Origin: Thaumasiovibrio occultus
Lineage (GTDB): Bacteria > Pseudomonadota > Gammaproteobacteria > Enterobacterales > Vibrionaceae
Length of the DNA: 64,000 nucleotides
Assembly (NCBI GenBank): GCA_019703815.1
Contig: AP023053.1
Span: forward strand, 172,995 to 236,994
Reading direction: 5' to 3'
Numbering within the stretch: position 1 is the stretch's first letter; every line of letters starts with the position of its first letter. Below the pieces are notes generated by a model. It saw nothing but the letters and a program-made list of their open reading frames with translations. It was not told the origin of the DNA and searched no databases. Shown piece by piece: positions 18,254 through 27,858 of the stretch. The position numbers were made by a program, and so were the translations under genes.

Positions 18254-19123
18254 TTAGCGTTTGCCGCGTGGGGTTTCATTGAAATGGCGACGGTATTCGC
18301 GACTAAATTGTGACGGGCTGGTGTAGCCCACTTGCCGTGCCGCGTCGTTGACCCGCAAGCCTTCGAGTTGGATCAGCTCTTTGGCTTTGGTCAGGCGCAC
18401 TTTTTTAATGTACTGCAATGGCGATTCCATCGTGACGCTGCGAAACGCATGATGGAACGCCGATACACTCATGTTGGCTTCGTCGGCCAGCCCTTGCACG
18501 GTCAGGGTGTCGTGATATTCCGCGTGGACTTTGGTGAGCGCTTTAGCAACGCGAGCATAGGTGCCTTCTTGGCGTGCCAGCTCGAACAGCACCGGCCCTT
18601 CATGGCCCGTTAACACCCGATAAAGCAGTTCATCCACCAGCGCGTCGCCAAGGATAGCCGCATCCTGCGGGTTGCTAAGCGCAGCGATGATCCTAAGGCA
18701 CACCGCTGTTAAGGGCGTTTCCATACCGACCGAGCGAACACAGGTTGGCGAGTCGGTATTGGGATGGCGATAGCCCGTCGCATCGAGTTGGCTGACAATG
18801 CGGCGTAACCGTTGTGGATCGATATTAATCCCCAAACCGAGTAATGGTTTGTCCTCCGAGGCAAAGGCTTCGCATTCGAGGGGCACCGGCATGCCGACAA
18901 CCAAGTAGTTATCGGGACCGTACGCGACGGCATGATCGCCAAAATAGAGGGTTTTGTGCCCTTGCCCCAAGATCACTATGCTGGATTGATACACAAACGG
19001 TTGGCGCGGATTGCCTTGTGCGCTGCGATAGAAATAGACATCTTTGATCGCGGTTTCGACCACGCCTTCCAGCGCTTGCCAGCCTTGTGCTTGGCAATAG
19101 CTCGTTAATTGCGCACCTATCAT
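18254..19123 (-). CDS. AraC-family regulator, YqhC-like
   Basis: Product of 289 residues. The N-terminal domain matches the AraC_N type of YqhC (VYQSSIVILGQGHKTLYFGD, VVGMPVPLECEAFASEDKPL). The C-terminal pair of helix-turn-helices includes LADEANMSVSAFHHAFRSVT and ARQVGYTSPSQFSREYRRHF. ATG at 19123 is chosen over the in-frame TTG at 19138. The gene is divergent from a yqhD homologue, the same arrangement as E. coli yqhC-yqhD, where YqhC activates the aldehyde reductase in response to reactive aldehydes. That role is inferred here. Confidence 0.88.
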   Translation of the reverse strand: MIGAQLTSYCQAQGWQALEGVVETAIKDVYFYRSAQGNPRQPFVYQSSIVILGQGHKTLYFGDHAVAYGPDNYLVVGMPVPLECEAFASEDKPLLGLGINIDPQRLRRIVSQLDATGYRHPNTDSPTCVRSVGMETPLTAVCLRIIAALSNPQDAAILGDALVDELLYRVLTGHEGPVLFELARQEGTYARVAKALTKVHAEYHDTLTVQGLADEANMSVSAFHHAFRSVTMESPLQYIKKVRLTKAKELIQLEGLRVNDAARQVGYTSPSQFSREYRRHFNETPRGKR

Positions 19124-19284
19124 GCTCAGCTCACTCAATTTATGGGGTTGTTTATCATCATGTAGGAATAGGCACTAAAAATGCAGAAATTGACCTATAA
19201 AAGCCAAATCCTAGCGACTAATATGCAATAAAACAAGCCAGAGCCTGATGTGGCGCGTTGATGTTAATGACAGATTTCCCTGAT

Positions 19285-19378
19285 AGATGTCCATGACAGG
19301 TAGCCAAGATAGCGACTCATGACAAGATAGCGACCCATGACAAGTAGCTACTCATGATCGGCTATCTGTGCGATAGCC
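19285..19378. repeat. Tandem 18-bp repeats and palindrome between yqhC and yqhD homologues
   Basis: AGATAGCGACTCATGACA (19307-19324) is followed directly by a copy with one mismatch (19325-19342). Degenerate copies flank both sides, sharing CATGACA before and GTAGCTACTCATGAT after. At once follows a perfect palindrome GGCTATC-TGTGC-GATAGCC (19360-19378). Repeated sites of about two helical turns in a divergent promoter gap suggest an AraC-type operator array. Confidence 0.6.
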
Positions 19379-19452
19379 ATAACGGACAACCCAGATTGTT
19401 GCGACGTTAACGTCAGACATCAACACCCCACTCGGGCCTGAAGATCAAAGGC

Positions 19453-19469
19453 TGTCACCGTCGGTGACA
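19453..19469. promoter_or_regulatory. Palindrome just before the yqhD homologue
   Basis: TGTCACC-GTC-GGTGACA, a perfect 7-bp inverted repeat, ends 26 bases before the ATG. It may be an operator or leader hairpin. No T-run follows. Confidence 0.4.
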
Positions 19470-19495
19470 CCCCGCTAAAGACAGAGAGGTCGCGG

Positions 19496-20644
19496 ATGCA
19501 ATTTAGCTATGTCAACCCAACAGTGATCCATTTTGGTCAAGGTCAAATTGGCCAAATTTCCCAGGCTATTCCAGCCAATGCCAAGGTGCTGGTGATTTAT
19601 GGCGGAGGCTCGATTAAGCACAATGGCGTGTATGATCAAGTTAGCGCGGCTCTGCAAGGCCATGATTGGTTGGAATTTTCAGGTGTTGAGCCTAACCCAA
19701 CCAAAGAAACCTTGGACAAAGCGGTCGCCATCGTTAAACAACAAGGTGTTGATTTTATTCTGGCGGTCGGTGGCGGCTCGGTGATCGATGGCTCGAAATA
19801 CGTTGCGGCTGCGGCGCGTTACGACGCTGATGGCTGGGATATCTTGATCGGCAAACACGAAGTCAGCGCTGCCGTGCCACTAGGGGCCATTCTCACCTTG
19901 CCCGCTACCGGCTCGGAGTCAAACAGCGGCGCGGTGATCACCAAAGCAGAAACCCAAGACAAACTGGCATTCTTATCGCCGTTTGTGCAGCCAGTGTTTG
20001 CGGTGCTAGACCCAGATACCATGAAAACGCTGCCAGAAAAACAGCTGATCAACGGCATTGTGGATGCGTGGGTACACACCTGTGAGCAGTACCTTACCTT
20101 GCCAACTGGCGCGATGGTGCAAGATGGTTACGCCGAAGCCTTACTCAAAAACCTGCTCACGCTGGGCGAACAATACGCTGAGCGTGACAACGATGCGTGG
20201 CGCGCCAATTTGATGTGGACGGCAAACCAAGCGTTGAACGGTTTGATCGGTAGCGGCGTTCCGCATGACTGGGCAACGCACATGATTGGTCATGAGCTAA
20301 CGGCGCTATACGGGGTTGATCACGGTCGCTCGCTGGCGATTGTGCAGCCGTCGCTGATGCGCAATCAAATTGAGTTAAAACGTGCCAAGCTTGAGCAAAT
20401 GGGGCGCAACGTATTTGGACTAGCGGCAGGGGCCGATCTGGCGGAACGCACGATTGACGCTATCGAAGCGTTTTATCTCTCGCTTGGCGTCGCGACGCAA
20501 TTGACGGAGCATGGCGGTGATAAAGCGAGCGCGATTGACGCAGTGATCCAGCAATTGCAAAAGCATGGCATGGTGGCACTGGGCGAATCAGAAGCGATCA
20601 CCCTTGAGCATAGCCGCGCTATCCTAACCCAAGCCATTGCGTAA
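19496..20644 (+). CDS. yqhD: NADPH-dependent aldehyde reductase / iron-type alcohol dehydrogenase, YqhD-like
   Basis: Product of 382 residues of the group III metal-dependent alcohol dehydrogenases. The cofactor loop is VGGGSVIDGSKYVAAAA. The metal ligands lie in NGIVDAWVHTCEQY (Asp and His) and DWATHMIGHELTALYGVDHG (two His), the same pattern as E. coli YqhD, with NALNGLIG-type sequence nearby (NQALNGLIGSGVPHDWATH). It reduces short-chain and toxic aldehydes. AGAGAGG provides the ribosome site. Its divergent neighbour is the YqhC-like activator, and it ends with its own terminator. Confidence 0.93.
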   Translation: MQFSYVNPTVIHFGQGQIGQISQAIPANAKVLVIYGGGSIKHNGVYDQVSAALQGHDWLEFSGVEPNPTKETLDKAVAIVKQQGVDFILAVGGGSVIDGSKYVAAAARYDADGWDILIGKHEVSAAVPLGAILTLPATGSESNSGAVITKAETQDKLAFLSPFVQPVFAVLDPDTMKTLPEKQLINGIVDAWVHTCEQYLTLPTGAMVQDGYAEALLKNLLTLGEQYAERDNDAWRANLMWTANQALNGLIGSGVPHDWATHMIGHELTALYGVDHGRSLAIVQPSLMRNQIELKRAKLEQMGRNVFGLAAGADLAERTIDAIEAFYLSLGVATQLTEHGGDKASAIDAVIQQLQKHGMVALGESEAITLEHSRAILTQAIA

Positions 20645-20661
20645 ACTATTAGCTGCATGAG

Positions 20662-20686
20662 AACGCCGCCGTGTGCGGCGTTTTTT
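20662..20686 (+). terminator. Terminator of the yqhD homologue
   Basis: AACGCCGC / GCGGCGTT with a 5-base loop, followed by six T. Confidence 0.92.
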
Positions 20687-20834
20687 ATCGCCAAGCCTTT
20701 TTTATCGTTAAACCTTAGCGCAGGGCGATGGTGTGGCTGTTTGGCGAAGATGGCGCGGCACGTAACTATTCCGGTTACGGCCGCCTTGTGTGCTATACTC
20801 GCTGACCAAATTGTCGTTATAGAGTCGATATGCC

Positions 20835-21191
20835 ATGAGCATGAAAAATGAAATTCAGCAGTTACGTAACCGTCTAGATGCTTGTCAGCGTAAATTGAAC
20901 GCGGCAAGAGCGCGCGGTGATCAAGTGATCGTGACCCAGTTCACTGACGAAATTGCTAAGATTGAGAAGAAAATTGCGCATATCAATCACAAGATCAAAT
21001 TCCACTTGGGTAAAGAGCGCAAAGCGCTAATGGACATGGCGTTCTCACGCGAAATTACCAAGGAAGAGCAAGCGGACTTGGGCAAACTGAAAAAATCAGT
21101 GAAAGGTCTGGTGATTGTTCACCCAATGACGAAATTGGGTAAAGAGCTGCGTTTAGAAACCATGACCGGCTACGCGCCAGCCAAGTTCTAA
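20835..21191 (+). CDS. yibL: YibL family ribosome-associated protein
   Basis: Product of 118 residues. The N-terminal 65 residues form a charged coiled coil (IQQLRNRLDACQRKLNAARA, EIAKIEKKIAHINHKIKF). The C-terminal signature is ITKEEQADLGKLKKSVKGLV followed by VHPMTKLGKE and MTGYAPAKF, nearly the same as in E. coli YibL (120 residues). YibL is known to associate with ribosomes, but its exact role is not established. The gene stands alone. Confidence 0.92.
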   Translation: MSMKNEIQQLRNRLDACQRKLNAARARGDQVIVTQFTDEIAKIEKKIAHINHKIKFHLGKERKALMDMAFSREITKEEQADLGKLKKSVKGLVIVHPMTKLGKELRLETMTGYAPAKF

Positions 21192-21327
21192 TTGCCGCGT
21201 TCTGCTTGGTGTCTTGCCAAGACAGATTTCGCGCAGCGCTTTGATGACAGCATGTTTCTCACGGTGTACATCTTGCTGACTGAAATGCAGTAAAAAGTGA
21301 AAAGCAGGAACAAAACGAAGCGCAGAA

Positions 21328-21361
21328 AAAAAGCCGCTATCCCATTGGGATGCGGCTTTTT
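21328..21361. terminator. Bidirectional terminator between yibL and rhlE
   Basis: AAAAAGCCGC (21328-21337) pairs with GCGGCTTTTT (21352-21361), with ATCCCA/TGGGAT pairing inside. T-runs flank the stem on both strands, so it serves rhlE (minus) and can stop read-through from yibL (plus). Confidence 0.9.
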
Positions 21362-21395
21362 CTATGTCGCGGGCTTCGCGTTGGCGCGCGAAACG

Positions 21396-22940
21396 TTAGG
21401 CAGAAGGCTTCGCGGTGCGGCGATTGTTCGGGTTGCCTTGACCACGGTTTGGACGTGCAGCGTTATCGCGTGGCGTACCTTGGCGAGGTTTGCTGTTGCG
21501 CGCATCGCCTTGACGTTGGCCTTCGCGCTGTGGACGATCACCGCTGCGTTCGCCATTGCGTTGGTTATTACCTTGCGCTCGATTGCCACCGTTTGGACGA
21601 CGACGTTGCTCGCGGTTACCTTGCTCTTGCTGGCCGCCTTGCTCGCTATTCGCCGAACCGCCTTGGATGTGACGACGGTTTTTGCTTTGCGGTTTATGGC
21701 CACGGGCGTTGTCGCCAGAGCGCTGACCGTCGGCATGGTTGGCTTTCGGTTTCTTTGGTTTCTTTGGCTTGAATGGACGGGTGTCCAGTTTTGATGCCGG
21801 CAGTGCGTGTACTGGGCTAAAACCTTCCATCTCAATTCGTGGCAGTAATTGCTGGATCAAACGCTCGATACCAAACAGATCGGCTGCTTCATCGGCACAC
21901 ACCAAGGAGATCGCTTTACCGGTTTCACCCGCGCGGCCGGTACGACCGATACGGTGAACGTAATCTTCTGCTACGTTAGGCAACTCAAAGTTAACCACTT
22001 GCGGTAACTGAGGAATATCGATACCACGGGCAGCGATATCGGTTGCTACCAAGACGCGGATCTCACCCGATTTGAATTCAGCCAGAGCGCGAGTTCGTGC
22101 CCCTTGGCTTTTGTTGCCGTGGATAGGCGCAGCGGTAATGCCTTGTTCGTTTAAGAAACGTGATAAACGGTTAGCACCGTGCTTGGTACGCGAAAAGACC
22201 AATACTTGACGCCAGTTACCTTCAGTGATGAGTTTCGCCAACACTTTTGGTTTTTGGTTTTTATCGACTGGGTAAATGCTCTGCTCAACGGTGCGGGCGG
22301 TTGAGTTTGCTGGTGAAACGGAGATCTCAACCGGATCGTTGACCAAATCTTTGGCTAAGCGGCGAATATCATCAGAAAAGGTTGCTGAGAATAGCAGGTT
22401 TTGACGACGCGCTGGCAGCAGTGCGAGCACTTTGCGGATATCACGAATAAAGCCCATATCCAGCATGCGGTCAGCTTCATCCAATACCAAAATTTCCAAG
22501 TTGTCGAACTTGACGGCGTTTTGGTTATAGAGATCCAGCAAACGACCTGGGGTCGCCACCAAAATATCGCTGCCTTTACGCAGTGCCATCATTTGTGGGT
22601 TGATCTTAACGCCACCAAACACCACGTTCGAGCGCATACGCAGGTATTTGCTGTAGTTCTTCACGTTGTCTTGGATCTGCGCTGCCAATTCACGGGTTGG
22701 GGTTAAAATCAACGCGCGGACTTGGTTCGGTCTGACACCTGGGTTTTGGCTGAGCATTTCAAGAATAGGCAGGGTAAAGCCTGCGGTTTTTCCGGTGCCG
22801 GTTTGCGCCGCCGCCATTACATCTTTGCCTTCTAAAACGGCTGGGATGGATTGCGCCTGAATTGGCGATGGCGTTTCATACCCTTGCTCGGCAATGGCAC
22901 GTAAAATTGGAGCTGAAAGACCCAGAGTGGAAAAACCCAT
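21396..22940 (-). CDS. rhlE: ATP-dependent RNA helicase, RhlE type
   Basis: Product of 514 residues. DEAD-box motifs occur in order: Q motif ([14 protein letters not shown]), [11 protein letters not shown] (Walker A), [25 protein letters not shown] (DEAD), SATF, and in the second domain [15 protein letters not shown] and [10 protein letters not shown]. The last 120 residues are a disordered, R/G/N/Q-rich and basic tail typical of RhlE-like helicases. The start MGFSTLGLS at 22940 is the usual RhlE beginning. It acts in ribosome assembly and RNA remodelling in the cytoplasm, more so in the cold. Confidence 0.94.
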   Translation of the reverse strand: MGFSTLGLSAPILRAIAEQGYETPSPIQAQSIPAVLEGKDVMAAAQTGTGKTAGFTLPILEMLSQNPGVRPNQVRALILTPTRELAAQIQDNVKNYSKYLRMRSNVVFGGVKINPQMMALRKGSDILVATPGRLLDLYNQNAVKFDNLEILVLDEADRMLDMGFIRDIRKVLALLPARRQNLLFSATFSDDIRRLAKDLVNDPVEISVSPANSTARTVEQSIYPVDKNQKPKVLAKLITEGNWRQVLVFSRTKHGANRLSRFLNEQGITAAPIHGNKSQGARTRALAEFKSGEIRVLVATDIAARGIDIPQLPQVVNFELPNVAEDYVHRIGRTGRAGETGKAISLVCADEAADLFGIERLIQQLLPRIEMEGFSPVHALPASKLDTRPFKPKKPKKPKANHADGQRSGDNARGHKPQSKNRRHIQGGSANSEQGGQQEQGNREQRRRPNGGNRAQGNNQRNGERSGDRPQREGQRQGDARNSKPRQGTPRDNAARPNRGQGNPNNRRTAKPSA

Positions 22941-23174
22941 AAATTGGTACTCAGTTGGATGAAGTAATGCGATCACCGAGCAGCAGTGGCGGAAGAATCC
23001 GACGCTATCGTATGACCCTAAAGACAAAGGGGCGCATTGTGAAGGTATTAGGGGTGGAGTTCAACAACTATTCAGTAAATTGCTCAACAAGTGGGGTAAC
23101 AATCCTAGCGATAAGACCGTATCACGGGCACATCGCAGCGCCTTGCTACCCACCTAGAAACATGGTGAAGAGGG

Positions 23175-23831
23175 TTAGTCGGGCATCACGGTGAGCCCAA
23201 ACGGTGCCAGAAGCTGCGCTTGCTGCCATTCACAGATCATCACACCAGACATATCGACGCGGCGAATATCTAGCCCGTCTAAGTCAACGTGGCACAGGTT
23301 AGCGTCGCGCATATCAAATTCGCCCCACACATCGGCGGAAAACTCGCCTCGGGAGAGATCTGCGCCGCGTAAGGTTGCGCCTTGCAGCGCGGTCTCAATC
23401 CAGCGATTTTCAAACAGATCACATTTTTCGAGCTTAGCACCGGTCAGGTTGGCGTACGACAGGTTGCAGTTGGTGATATACACGGCGCAAAAATAGGTGG
23501 TCGGGGTGATGTAATTTTCAAACTGGGCGCGAGTAAAATCGACCCCTTTGAGGTTACAGTGGCGAAACTCCGCGCCAAGCAAGTTCGCCCCGCGCATGAC
23601 ACCCATTGAGAGATCGCAGTGTTTAAAGCTCGCGTCACGCAATTGAGCGTAGTCAAACTGACAGCCGATCACATCGCCCGCTTCAATAAAGGTACAGTCT
23701 TCAAATAGCGCTTCGGTGAGATTAGCGCGGCTAAAATCGCAGTTATAGAACTTGCAGCGCACGAAAGACGCGCCTTCGCAATCGGCGTTGGCGAAAGACT
23801 CTTCGCGGAAAATCTGATCGGTGTAATCCAT
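23175..23831 (-). CDS. Qnr-type pentapeptide-repeat protein (quinolone-resistance family)
   Basis: Product of 218 residues, exactly the Qnr length. Pentapeptide repeats of A(D/N)LXX type run throughout (ASFVRCKFYNCDFSRANLTE, DLSMGVMRGANLLGAEFRHC). Gly56 and Cys115 stand in the usual Qnr surroundings (DVIGCQFDYA, TTYFCAVYITNCNLSYANLT), and both Qnr loops are present. The right-handed helix mimics DNA and protects gyrase and topoisomerase IV. Such genes are native to vibrio chromosomes and are the source of mobile qnr alleles. There is no mobile element or integron beside it. A longer frame to 24017 is not needed. Confidence 0.92.
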   Translation of the reverse strand: MDYTDQIFREESFANADCEGASFVRCKFYNCDFSRANLTEALFEDCTFIEAGDVIGCQFDYAQLRDASFKHCDLSMGVMRGANLLGAEFRHCNLKGVDFTRAQFENYITPTTYFCAVYITNCNLSYANLTGAKLEKCDLFENRWIETALQGATLRGADLSRGEFSADVWGEFDMRDANLCHVDLDGLDIRRVDMSGVMICEWQQAQLLAPFGLTVMPD

Positions 23832-23866
23832 GATGCTGTTGGCACGTGTAGCTGAGATAAGCCACC

Positions 23867-23875
23867 ATTTTACCA
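23867..23875 (-). promoter_or_regulatory. Extended -10 promoter candidate for the qnr gene
   Basis: Minus strand TGGTAAAAT, an extended -10 (TG-N-TAAAAT, five of six), lies 35 bases before the ATG. No LexA-type CTGT-N8-ACAG box was seen near it, unlike the SOS-controlled qnrB genes. Confidence 0.45.
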
Positions 23876-24133
23876 CTGATAGCGAAGGGTGGGTGTGCGA
23901 TAAATCAATTGGATTACGCGCAATGATCATACGGTTTGCACGGGAGAAAAAGCGTAAGTGAAAAACGGCACTGAAAAACAGTAAGTGCGTCGGGAAAGTG
24001 TGCGATACATCTCTCAACTCTTTTTATCCTAGATGCAGGCGGGGCAGGGCTTGTATAGCCTGTGGGCCTCAACCGCTGGCTTGGATGAGTAAACCGGACG
24101 CCACGGAATGTCTTATTGAAGGATGATTTTCAG

Positions 24134-24886
24134 ATGGACTCGATGATTTCATCGCGCCAAGATCGCTCATTTTGGGCGCAATGTGCGCAGTTTGCCCCGT
24201 TTCGGTTGGTGTTTAATCCCGTATCGCTTGTTCCTGAGCGCGCCTGTAAAGATCGTACGATTTTCCCTGCGGTTAGCTTATTTCTCTTATTTTCCTATCT
24301 GGTGCCCGCCCTGATCTGGGCCAAGACGCATGACGACATTGATGCGGCGATGGCGTTGCAACTTTACGCCATGCTTAGCTCGGCGCTGTTGTTGTGGACT
24401 CTTGTCTACGTTATTGCGCGGCATTTGCAGCTGACTCGTCAGCGCAATATCGCGTTGGTGCCTCGGGTGGTGCTGTATGGTTTAGTGATCTACGCCCTTC
24501 GTTTGTACGTTTTCTATTTGGTGTTTTGGTTGCTGTCACTAACCACCGGAACGGCCTTGTCGATGCTGGCGTTCTTTGCCAAGCCCTTGTTTAAAATCAT
24601 TGCCTTTGTGTGGTTAACCCATCGCTGCCACAACTTGGTTTCCACGTTGGTGATGTTGGCGTATGAAAAGCAGTATGCACTTTATTTGGCCGGTGAAGGG
24701 AAAGTCGAGGAGACGTTACTGATCGAGGAAGGCGTAAAAGAGCGCGAGCAACAAGCGGTTCAGATAGAAGTGAAGAAAGAGAAAGGGTTTATTCGTTGGT
24801 GTTTACGCATGTACGGAAAATTCATGATGATCGGCGCGTTGTTTGTGGTTGGCTTGGTTTTGTTTCCGTTGTCTGGGCCCTATTAA
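24134..24886 (+). CDS. Multi-span inner-membrane protein, unrecognised (Yip1-like layout)
   Basis: Product of about 250 residues. After a soluble start come at least four to five hydrophobic segments (AVSLFLLFSYLVPALIW, YAMLSSALLLWTLVYVI, VVLYGLVIYALRLYVFYLVF, a last one MIGALFVVGLVLFPLSG). A charged cytoplasmic loop (EEGVKEREQQAVQIEVKKEK) precedes the last helix. I cannot name the family; the layout resembles Yip1/DUF1282-type proteins. ATG at 24134 has AAGGA about 10 bases before it. It is monocistronic, with a terminator shared with the converging M16 gene. Confidence 0.75.
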   Translation: MDSMISSRQDRSFWAQCAQFAPFRLVFNPVSLVPERACKDRTIFPAVSLFLLFSYLVPALIWAKTHDDIDAAMALQLYAMLSSALLLWTLVYVIARHLQLTRQRNIALVPRVVLYGLVIYALRLYVFYLVFWLLSLTTGTALSMLAFFAKPLFKIIAFVWLTHRCHNLVSTLVMLAYEKQYALYLAGEGKVEETLLIEEGVKEREQQAVQIEVKKEKGFIRWCLRMYGKFMMIGALFVVGLVLFPLSGPY

Positions 24887-24910
24887 TGGTTTGAGTCACG
24901 CTGATAAATA

Positions 24911-24937
24911 AAAACGCCCCGTCTAGCGGGGCGTTTT
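24911..24937. terminator. Bidirectional terminator between converging genes
   Basis: Perfect 11-bp stem AAAACGCCCCG / CGGGGCGTTTT with a 5-base loop. It serves the membrane-protein gene (plus) and the M16 peptidase gene (minus). Confidence 0.92.
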
Positions 24938-24966
24938 ATGGACGCGAAACAAGGTTATCGATAAGT

Positions 24967-27711
24967 CTATTTTGGTAATACGCTTACGGTGTAGTGTTGA
25001 GCGTTGTCACCAAAAGCCTCTTGGAGCATTTGATTTAGGTACTCGGTGGTGACGCTGTCCACTGTGCTTTCCCTATCAAGAACGGCTTGGTAGCCGTAGT
25101 TATGTGTCCAATAACGTGACAGGAAGTAAGCATAATCTGGGGTATGTGTTTCCAGATCGTTGAGGGCGTTAGACAGTCGCAAGGCGGCAGCGTCACGCTC
25201 TTGCTCGCTGACACCGTCTTCTTGGAGCTTCCCTATTATACCCTGCAATGCGGCCATCGCTTTGGCTTCGTCGTCGACTTCTACGCTTGTGACAAGGTGC
25301 CAGCGACTCATTGAACTGCCGTCTGGCATCATCGGTGTCACGTAAGGGCTATAGTCGAGCTCTTTAACATTGCGGATCTCTTCGAAAACACGTTTTTGAA
25401 CAATGCCACTGAGAATATCTTCGGCAAAGACCGCTTTGGCATCCCATGCCGAATTTCGGTTTGATGCAGTGCCGTAGATAATAACGGTTTTTTGATCGGG
25501 ATTAGCTGCAATACGCCAGTGTGGCAACGAGGTGCTAGGATCAAACTCGAACGATGGCTCTGGACTTGTTGAGGCTATTGTCGTTGAAGGCAGATTCGCA
25601 ACATATTGACGTAATAACTGTTCAACGTTTTCGGGTTCTAAGTCACCGACAATGGTTAATTTGAAGTCGGCTTTGTTAGCAAAGAAACGCTCGAATGTGG
25701 TTTCAAGTTGCGTGGAGGTAATACCTTCGTAGTCTGCAGGTCCCATCTGATGGCCAACAGGGTGATCGCCAAACAGTCTATATGCGATCTCGGACGCAGT
25801 TGTTTGTTCGGGTGACCTGGCATATGACTGCGCCGACGCTAGTACTTCTTGTTGCACTCTCTTTGTTTGTTCCGTATCGAATTTCGGTGTAACGAGGGCG
25901 TAGTGAAATAGTTTGAATGCATCAGCGAAGTGGGTTTTACGAGAATGTATTTCAATTCCGTGCATATTGGGTTGAGTAAAACCGCTGACATAGGTGCCAT
26001 TCAATTGAGCAAAATCATGCACGGCGTTCGCATCAAGCGCTCCGACACCACTGGCACTGATCACATCGTACATCATGTAACTGGCACCACGAAGGTCGAC
26101 CGGTAATGATTGTGCACCACCTTGTCGAGTGAAAAATGCATGTACTTGCTCTTTGGCTGTTGGTAGCCGACGGTACATGACTTCGATACCGTTATCGAGC
26201 ACCCAAAACCGTGTGCCAAAGTCGTCGCTGTAACTGCTGACAATGTTACCCAAGGTGTCGGGCTCTGGCAGATTTAAATTTGAGGTGACAGTGGCGGGAG
26301 CGCTGGTGGCTTGCTGGTATCGTTGAGCCAGTTGGTTCAAGTTGCTCAGCGTGCTTTTGTCATGACCTGCGGTAATGAAGCGAAAATCACTTGAGAGGTA
26401 CATTTTGAGATCTCTATTGAGTGATTTTAAGGAGATATCGTCGATAAAATCGGCTAAGTTATCGATGTGCTGCGCAGGTGAATGAGTAGGTAGCGCTTTT
26501 ACAATATTGACTAACTGGGTGTTGGCGTGTGCGGCACTGTCTAAGCGAGAAAAATTAGCAGGGGCACTTTCTAAGGTATGCTGCCAGTAGGTTAATTTGG
26601 TATCGAGCTCCAGTTGACTAACCCCATGATCACGTAACTGCCCGAGCGTCGTGATGAGCTGCTCTTCAGCTGCTTTGCGTTGGTTTTCATCAAATCCTAG
26701 CCAATATTGATCCACGGTTCGGTTTAGGACTTCGACGGGGCCTCCTTGTTGCCCTGTAGTTGCGATGTTGCTGCGTTTAAGATCTCTTGCTAAACGCTCA
26801 TTGATCAATTGTGAGAAAAGCGCATCGCGCCATACGGCTTGCTGGTTTTGTAGCGTAGCCTCTGTTTGGCTACGTCGGTCAAACAGTATCGCAGTTTGGG
26901 CTACTTCACTGTCGAGAAGTTCACCGTAAAAGTGCGTTGGTAGGGGCTCTGAGAGCGTCAGTAAAGGCCGTTTTACTGTCTCGCCCTGAGGCCAAGCACC
27001 AAAGTGATGATGGAGCTGGGCAATGATGGCATTAGGTTCGATATCGCCTGTTACGACAATTTCAATGAGCTGTGGCTGATACCATGTTTGATAGAACTCG
27101 GAGAGCCCGGCAGATGTGGCATTTCGTACGCTGGCTTTGGAGCCTAATATCGGTAAATCATGTAAGGGTGATTCACTGATGAAATGGTCATAAATCTGGT
27201 TTTCGATCGGGGCAGGATCCGGCATTCTGAGTCGAAACTCCCCTAGAACAGCGGCTATTTGTGTATCGACCTCATCTTGCTTTAGCGCCATATGCTGGCT
27301 GATGTCAGCTATCCAAAGTAAAGCATCGTCAAGATAAACATTACTGGCGAGATCAACTTGATAATAAGTATGCTGATAGCCAGTGTAGGCGTTAACGTCG
27401 GGCCCAAAACTCACACCCGCGTTAGTTTCGAGGTAGTCTGCGGCATCGTCAAAGTTCGCTGTGGTTTCAAATGCCATGTGTTCAAGCAGGTGCGCGTAGC
27501 CTTGCTGATTTAAGGTTTCCTGTTGGCTGCCGGCATGGACAATCATACGGACGGAGACGGGCTCTTTCTCTAGCGGGTAGAGGTGGTAGCGTAGTCCATT
27601 TTTTAGCGTCCCTTGCTGCCACAGGGGATCGGCTTGGTAGGGGGTATTTCCAATAGATTGACATCCCGCCAATAGAGATAGCGCGGTCAATACAATAGCG
27701 TGTTTCCTCAT
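24967..27711 (-). CDS. M16 (insulinase-family) zinc metalloprotease, lipoprotein, PqqL-like
   Basis: Product of 914 residues. A signal sequence with lipobox LLAGC (Cys17) indicates membrane anchoring in the periplasm. The inverted zinc motif HLLEH is at residues 74-78 (GYAHLLEHMAFE), with the downstream acidic region GEFRLRMPD. The second half repeats the M16 fold without a zinc site. Length and build match PqqL-like two-half peptidases. Synonymous codons look less GC-biased than in neighbours, hinting at a different history. The substrate, presumably periplasmic peptides, is unknown. Confidence 0.88.
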   Translation of the reverse strand: MRKHAIVLTALSLLAGCQSIGNTPYQADPLWQQGTLKNGLRYHLYPLEKEPVSVRMIVHAGSQQETLNQQGYAHLLEHMAFETTANFDDAADYLETNAGVSFGPDVNAYTGYQHTYYQVDLASNVYLDDALLWIADISQHMALKQDEVDTQIAAVLGEFRLRMPDPAPIENQIYDHFISESPLHDLPILGSKASVRNATSAGLSEFYQTWYQPQLIEIVVTGDIEPNAIIAQLHHHFGAWPQGETVKRPLLTLSEPLPTHFYGELLDSEVAQTAILFDRRSQTEATLQNQQAVWRDALFSQLINERLARDLKRSNIATTGQQGGPVEVLNRTVDQYWLGFDENQRKAAEEQLITTLGQLRDHGVSQLELDTKLTYWQHTLESAPANFSRLDSAAHANTQLVNIVKALPTHSPAQHIDNLADFIDDISLKSLNRDLKMYLSSDFRFITAGHDKSTLSNLNQLAQRYQQATSAPATVTSNLNLPEPDTLGNIVSSYSDDFGTRFWVLDNGIEVMYRRLPTAKEQVHAFFTRQGGAQSLPVDLRGASYMMYDVISASGVGALDANAVHDFAQLNGTYVSGFTQPNMHGIEIHSRKTHFADAFKLFHYALVTPKFDTEQTKRVQQEVLASAQSYARSPEQTTASEIAYRLFGDHPVGHQMGPADYEGITSTQLETTFERFFANKADFKLTIVGDLEPENVEQLLRQYVANLPSTTIASTSPEPSFEFDPSTSLPHWRIAANPDQKTVIIYGTASNRNSAWDAKAVFAEDILSGIVQKRVFEEIRNVKELDYSPYVTPMMPDGSSMSRWHLVTSVEVDDEAKAMAALQGIIGKLQEDGVSEQERDAAALRLSNALNDLETHTPDYAYFLSRYWTHNYGYQAVLDRESTVDSVTTEYLNQMLQEAFGDNAQHYTVSVLPK

Positions 27712-27858
27712 CTCAGTCTCTCTGCTTCATGTCCAAAAACTGGATATGCAAAAAGGGTACATTAAGCAATTGAGAAGCTGAGTGAGACGTTAATTAAGGA
27801 CAAATATAAAATCAATCTGTTATCGAAATGTTAGTATGAGAGGAGGTAAAGATGCGGT

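Noticed and set aside
21297-21835. Long frames opposite the end of rhlE on both strands
   Set aside because: They mirror the repetitive, arginine-rich RhlE tail; the RhlE frame is the real one by motif content.
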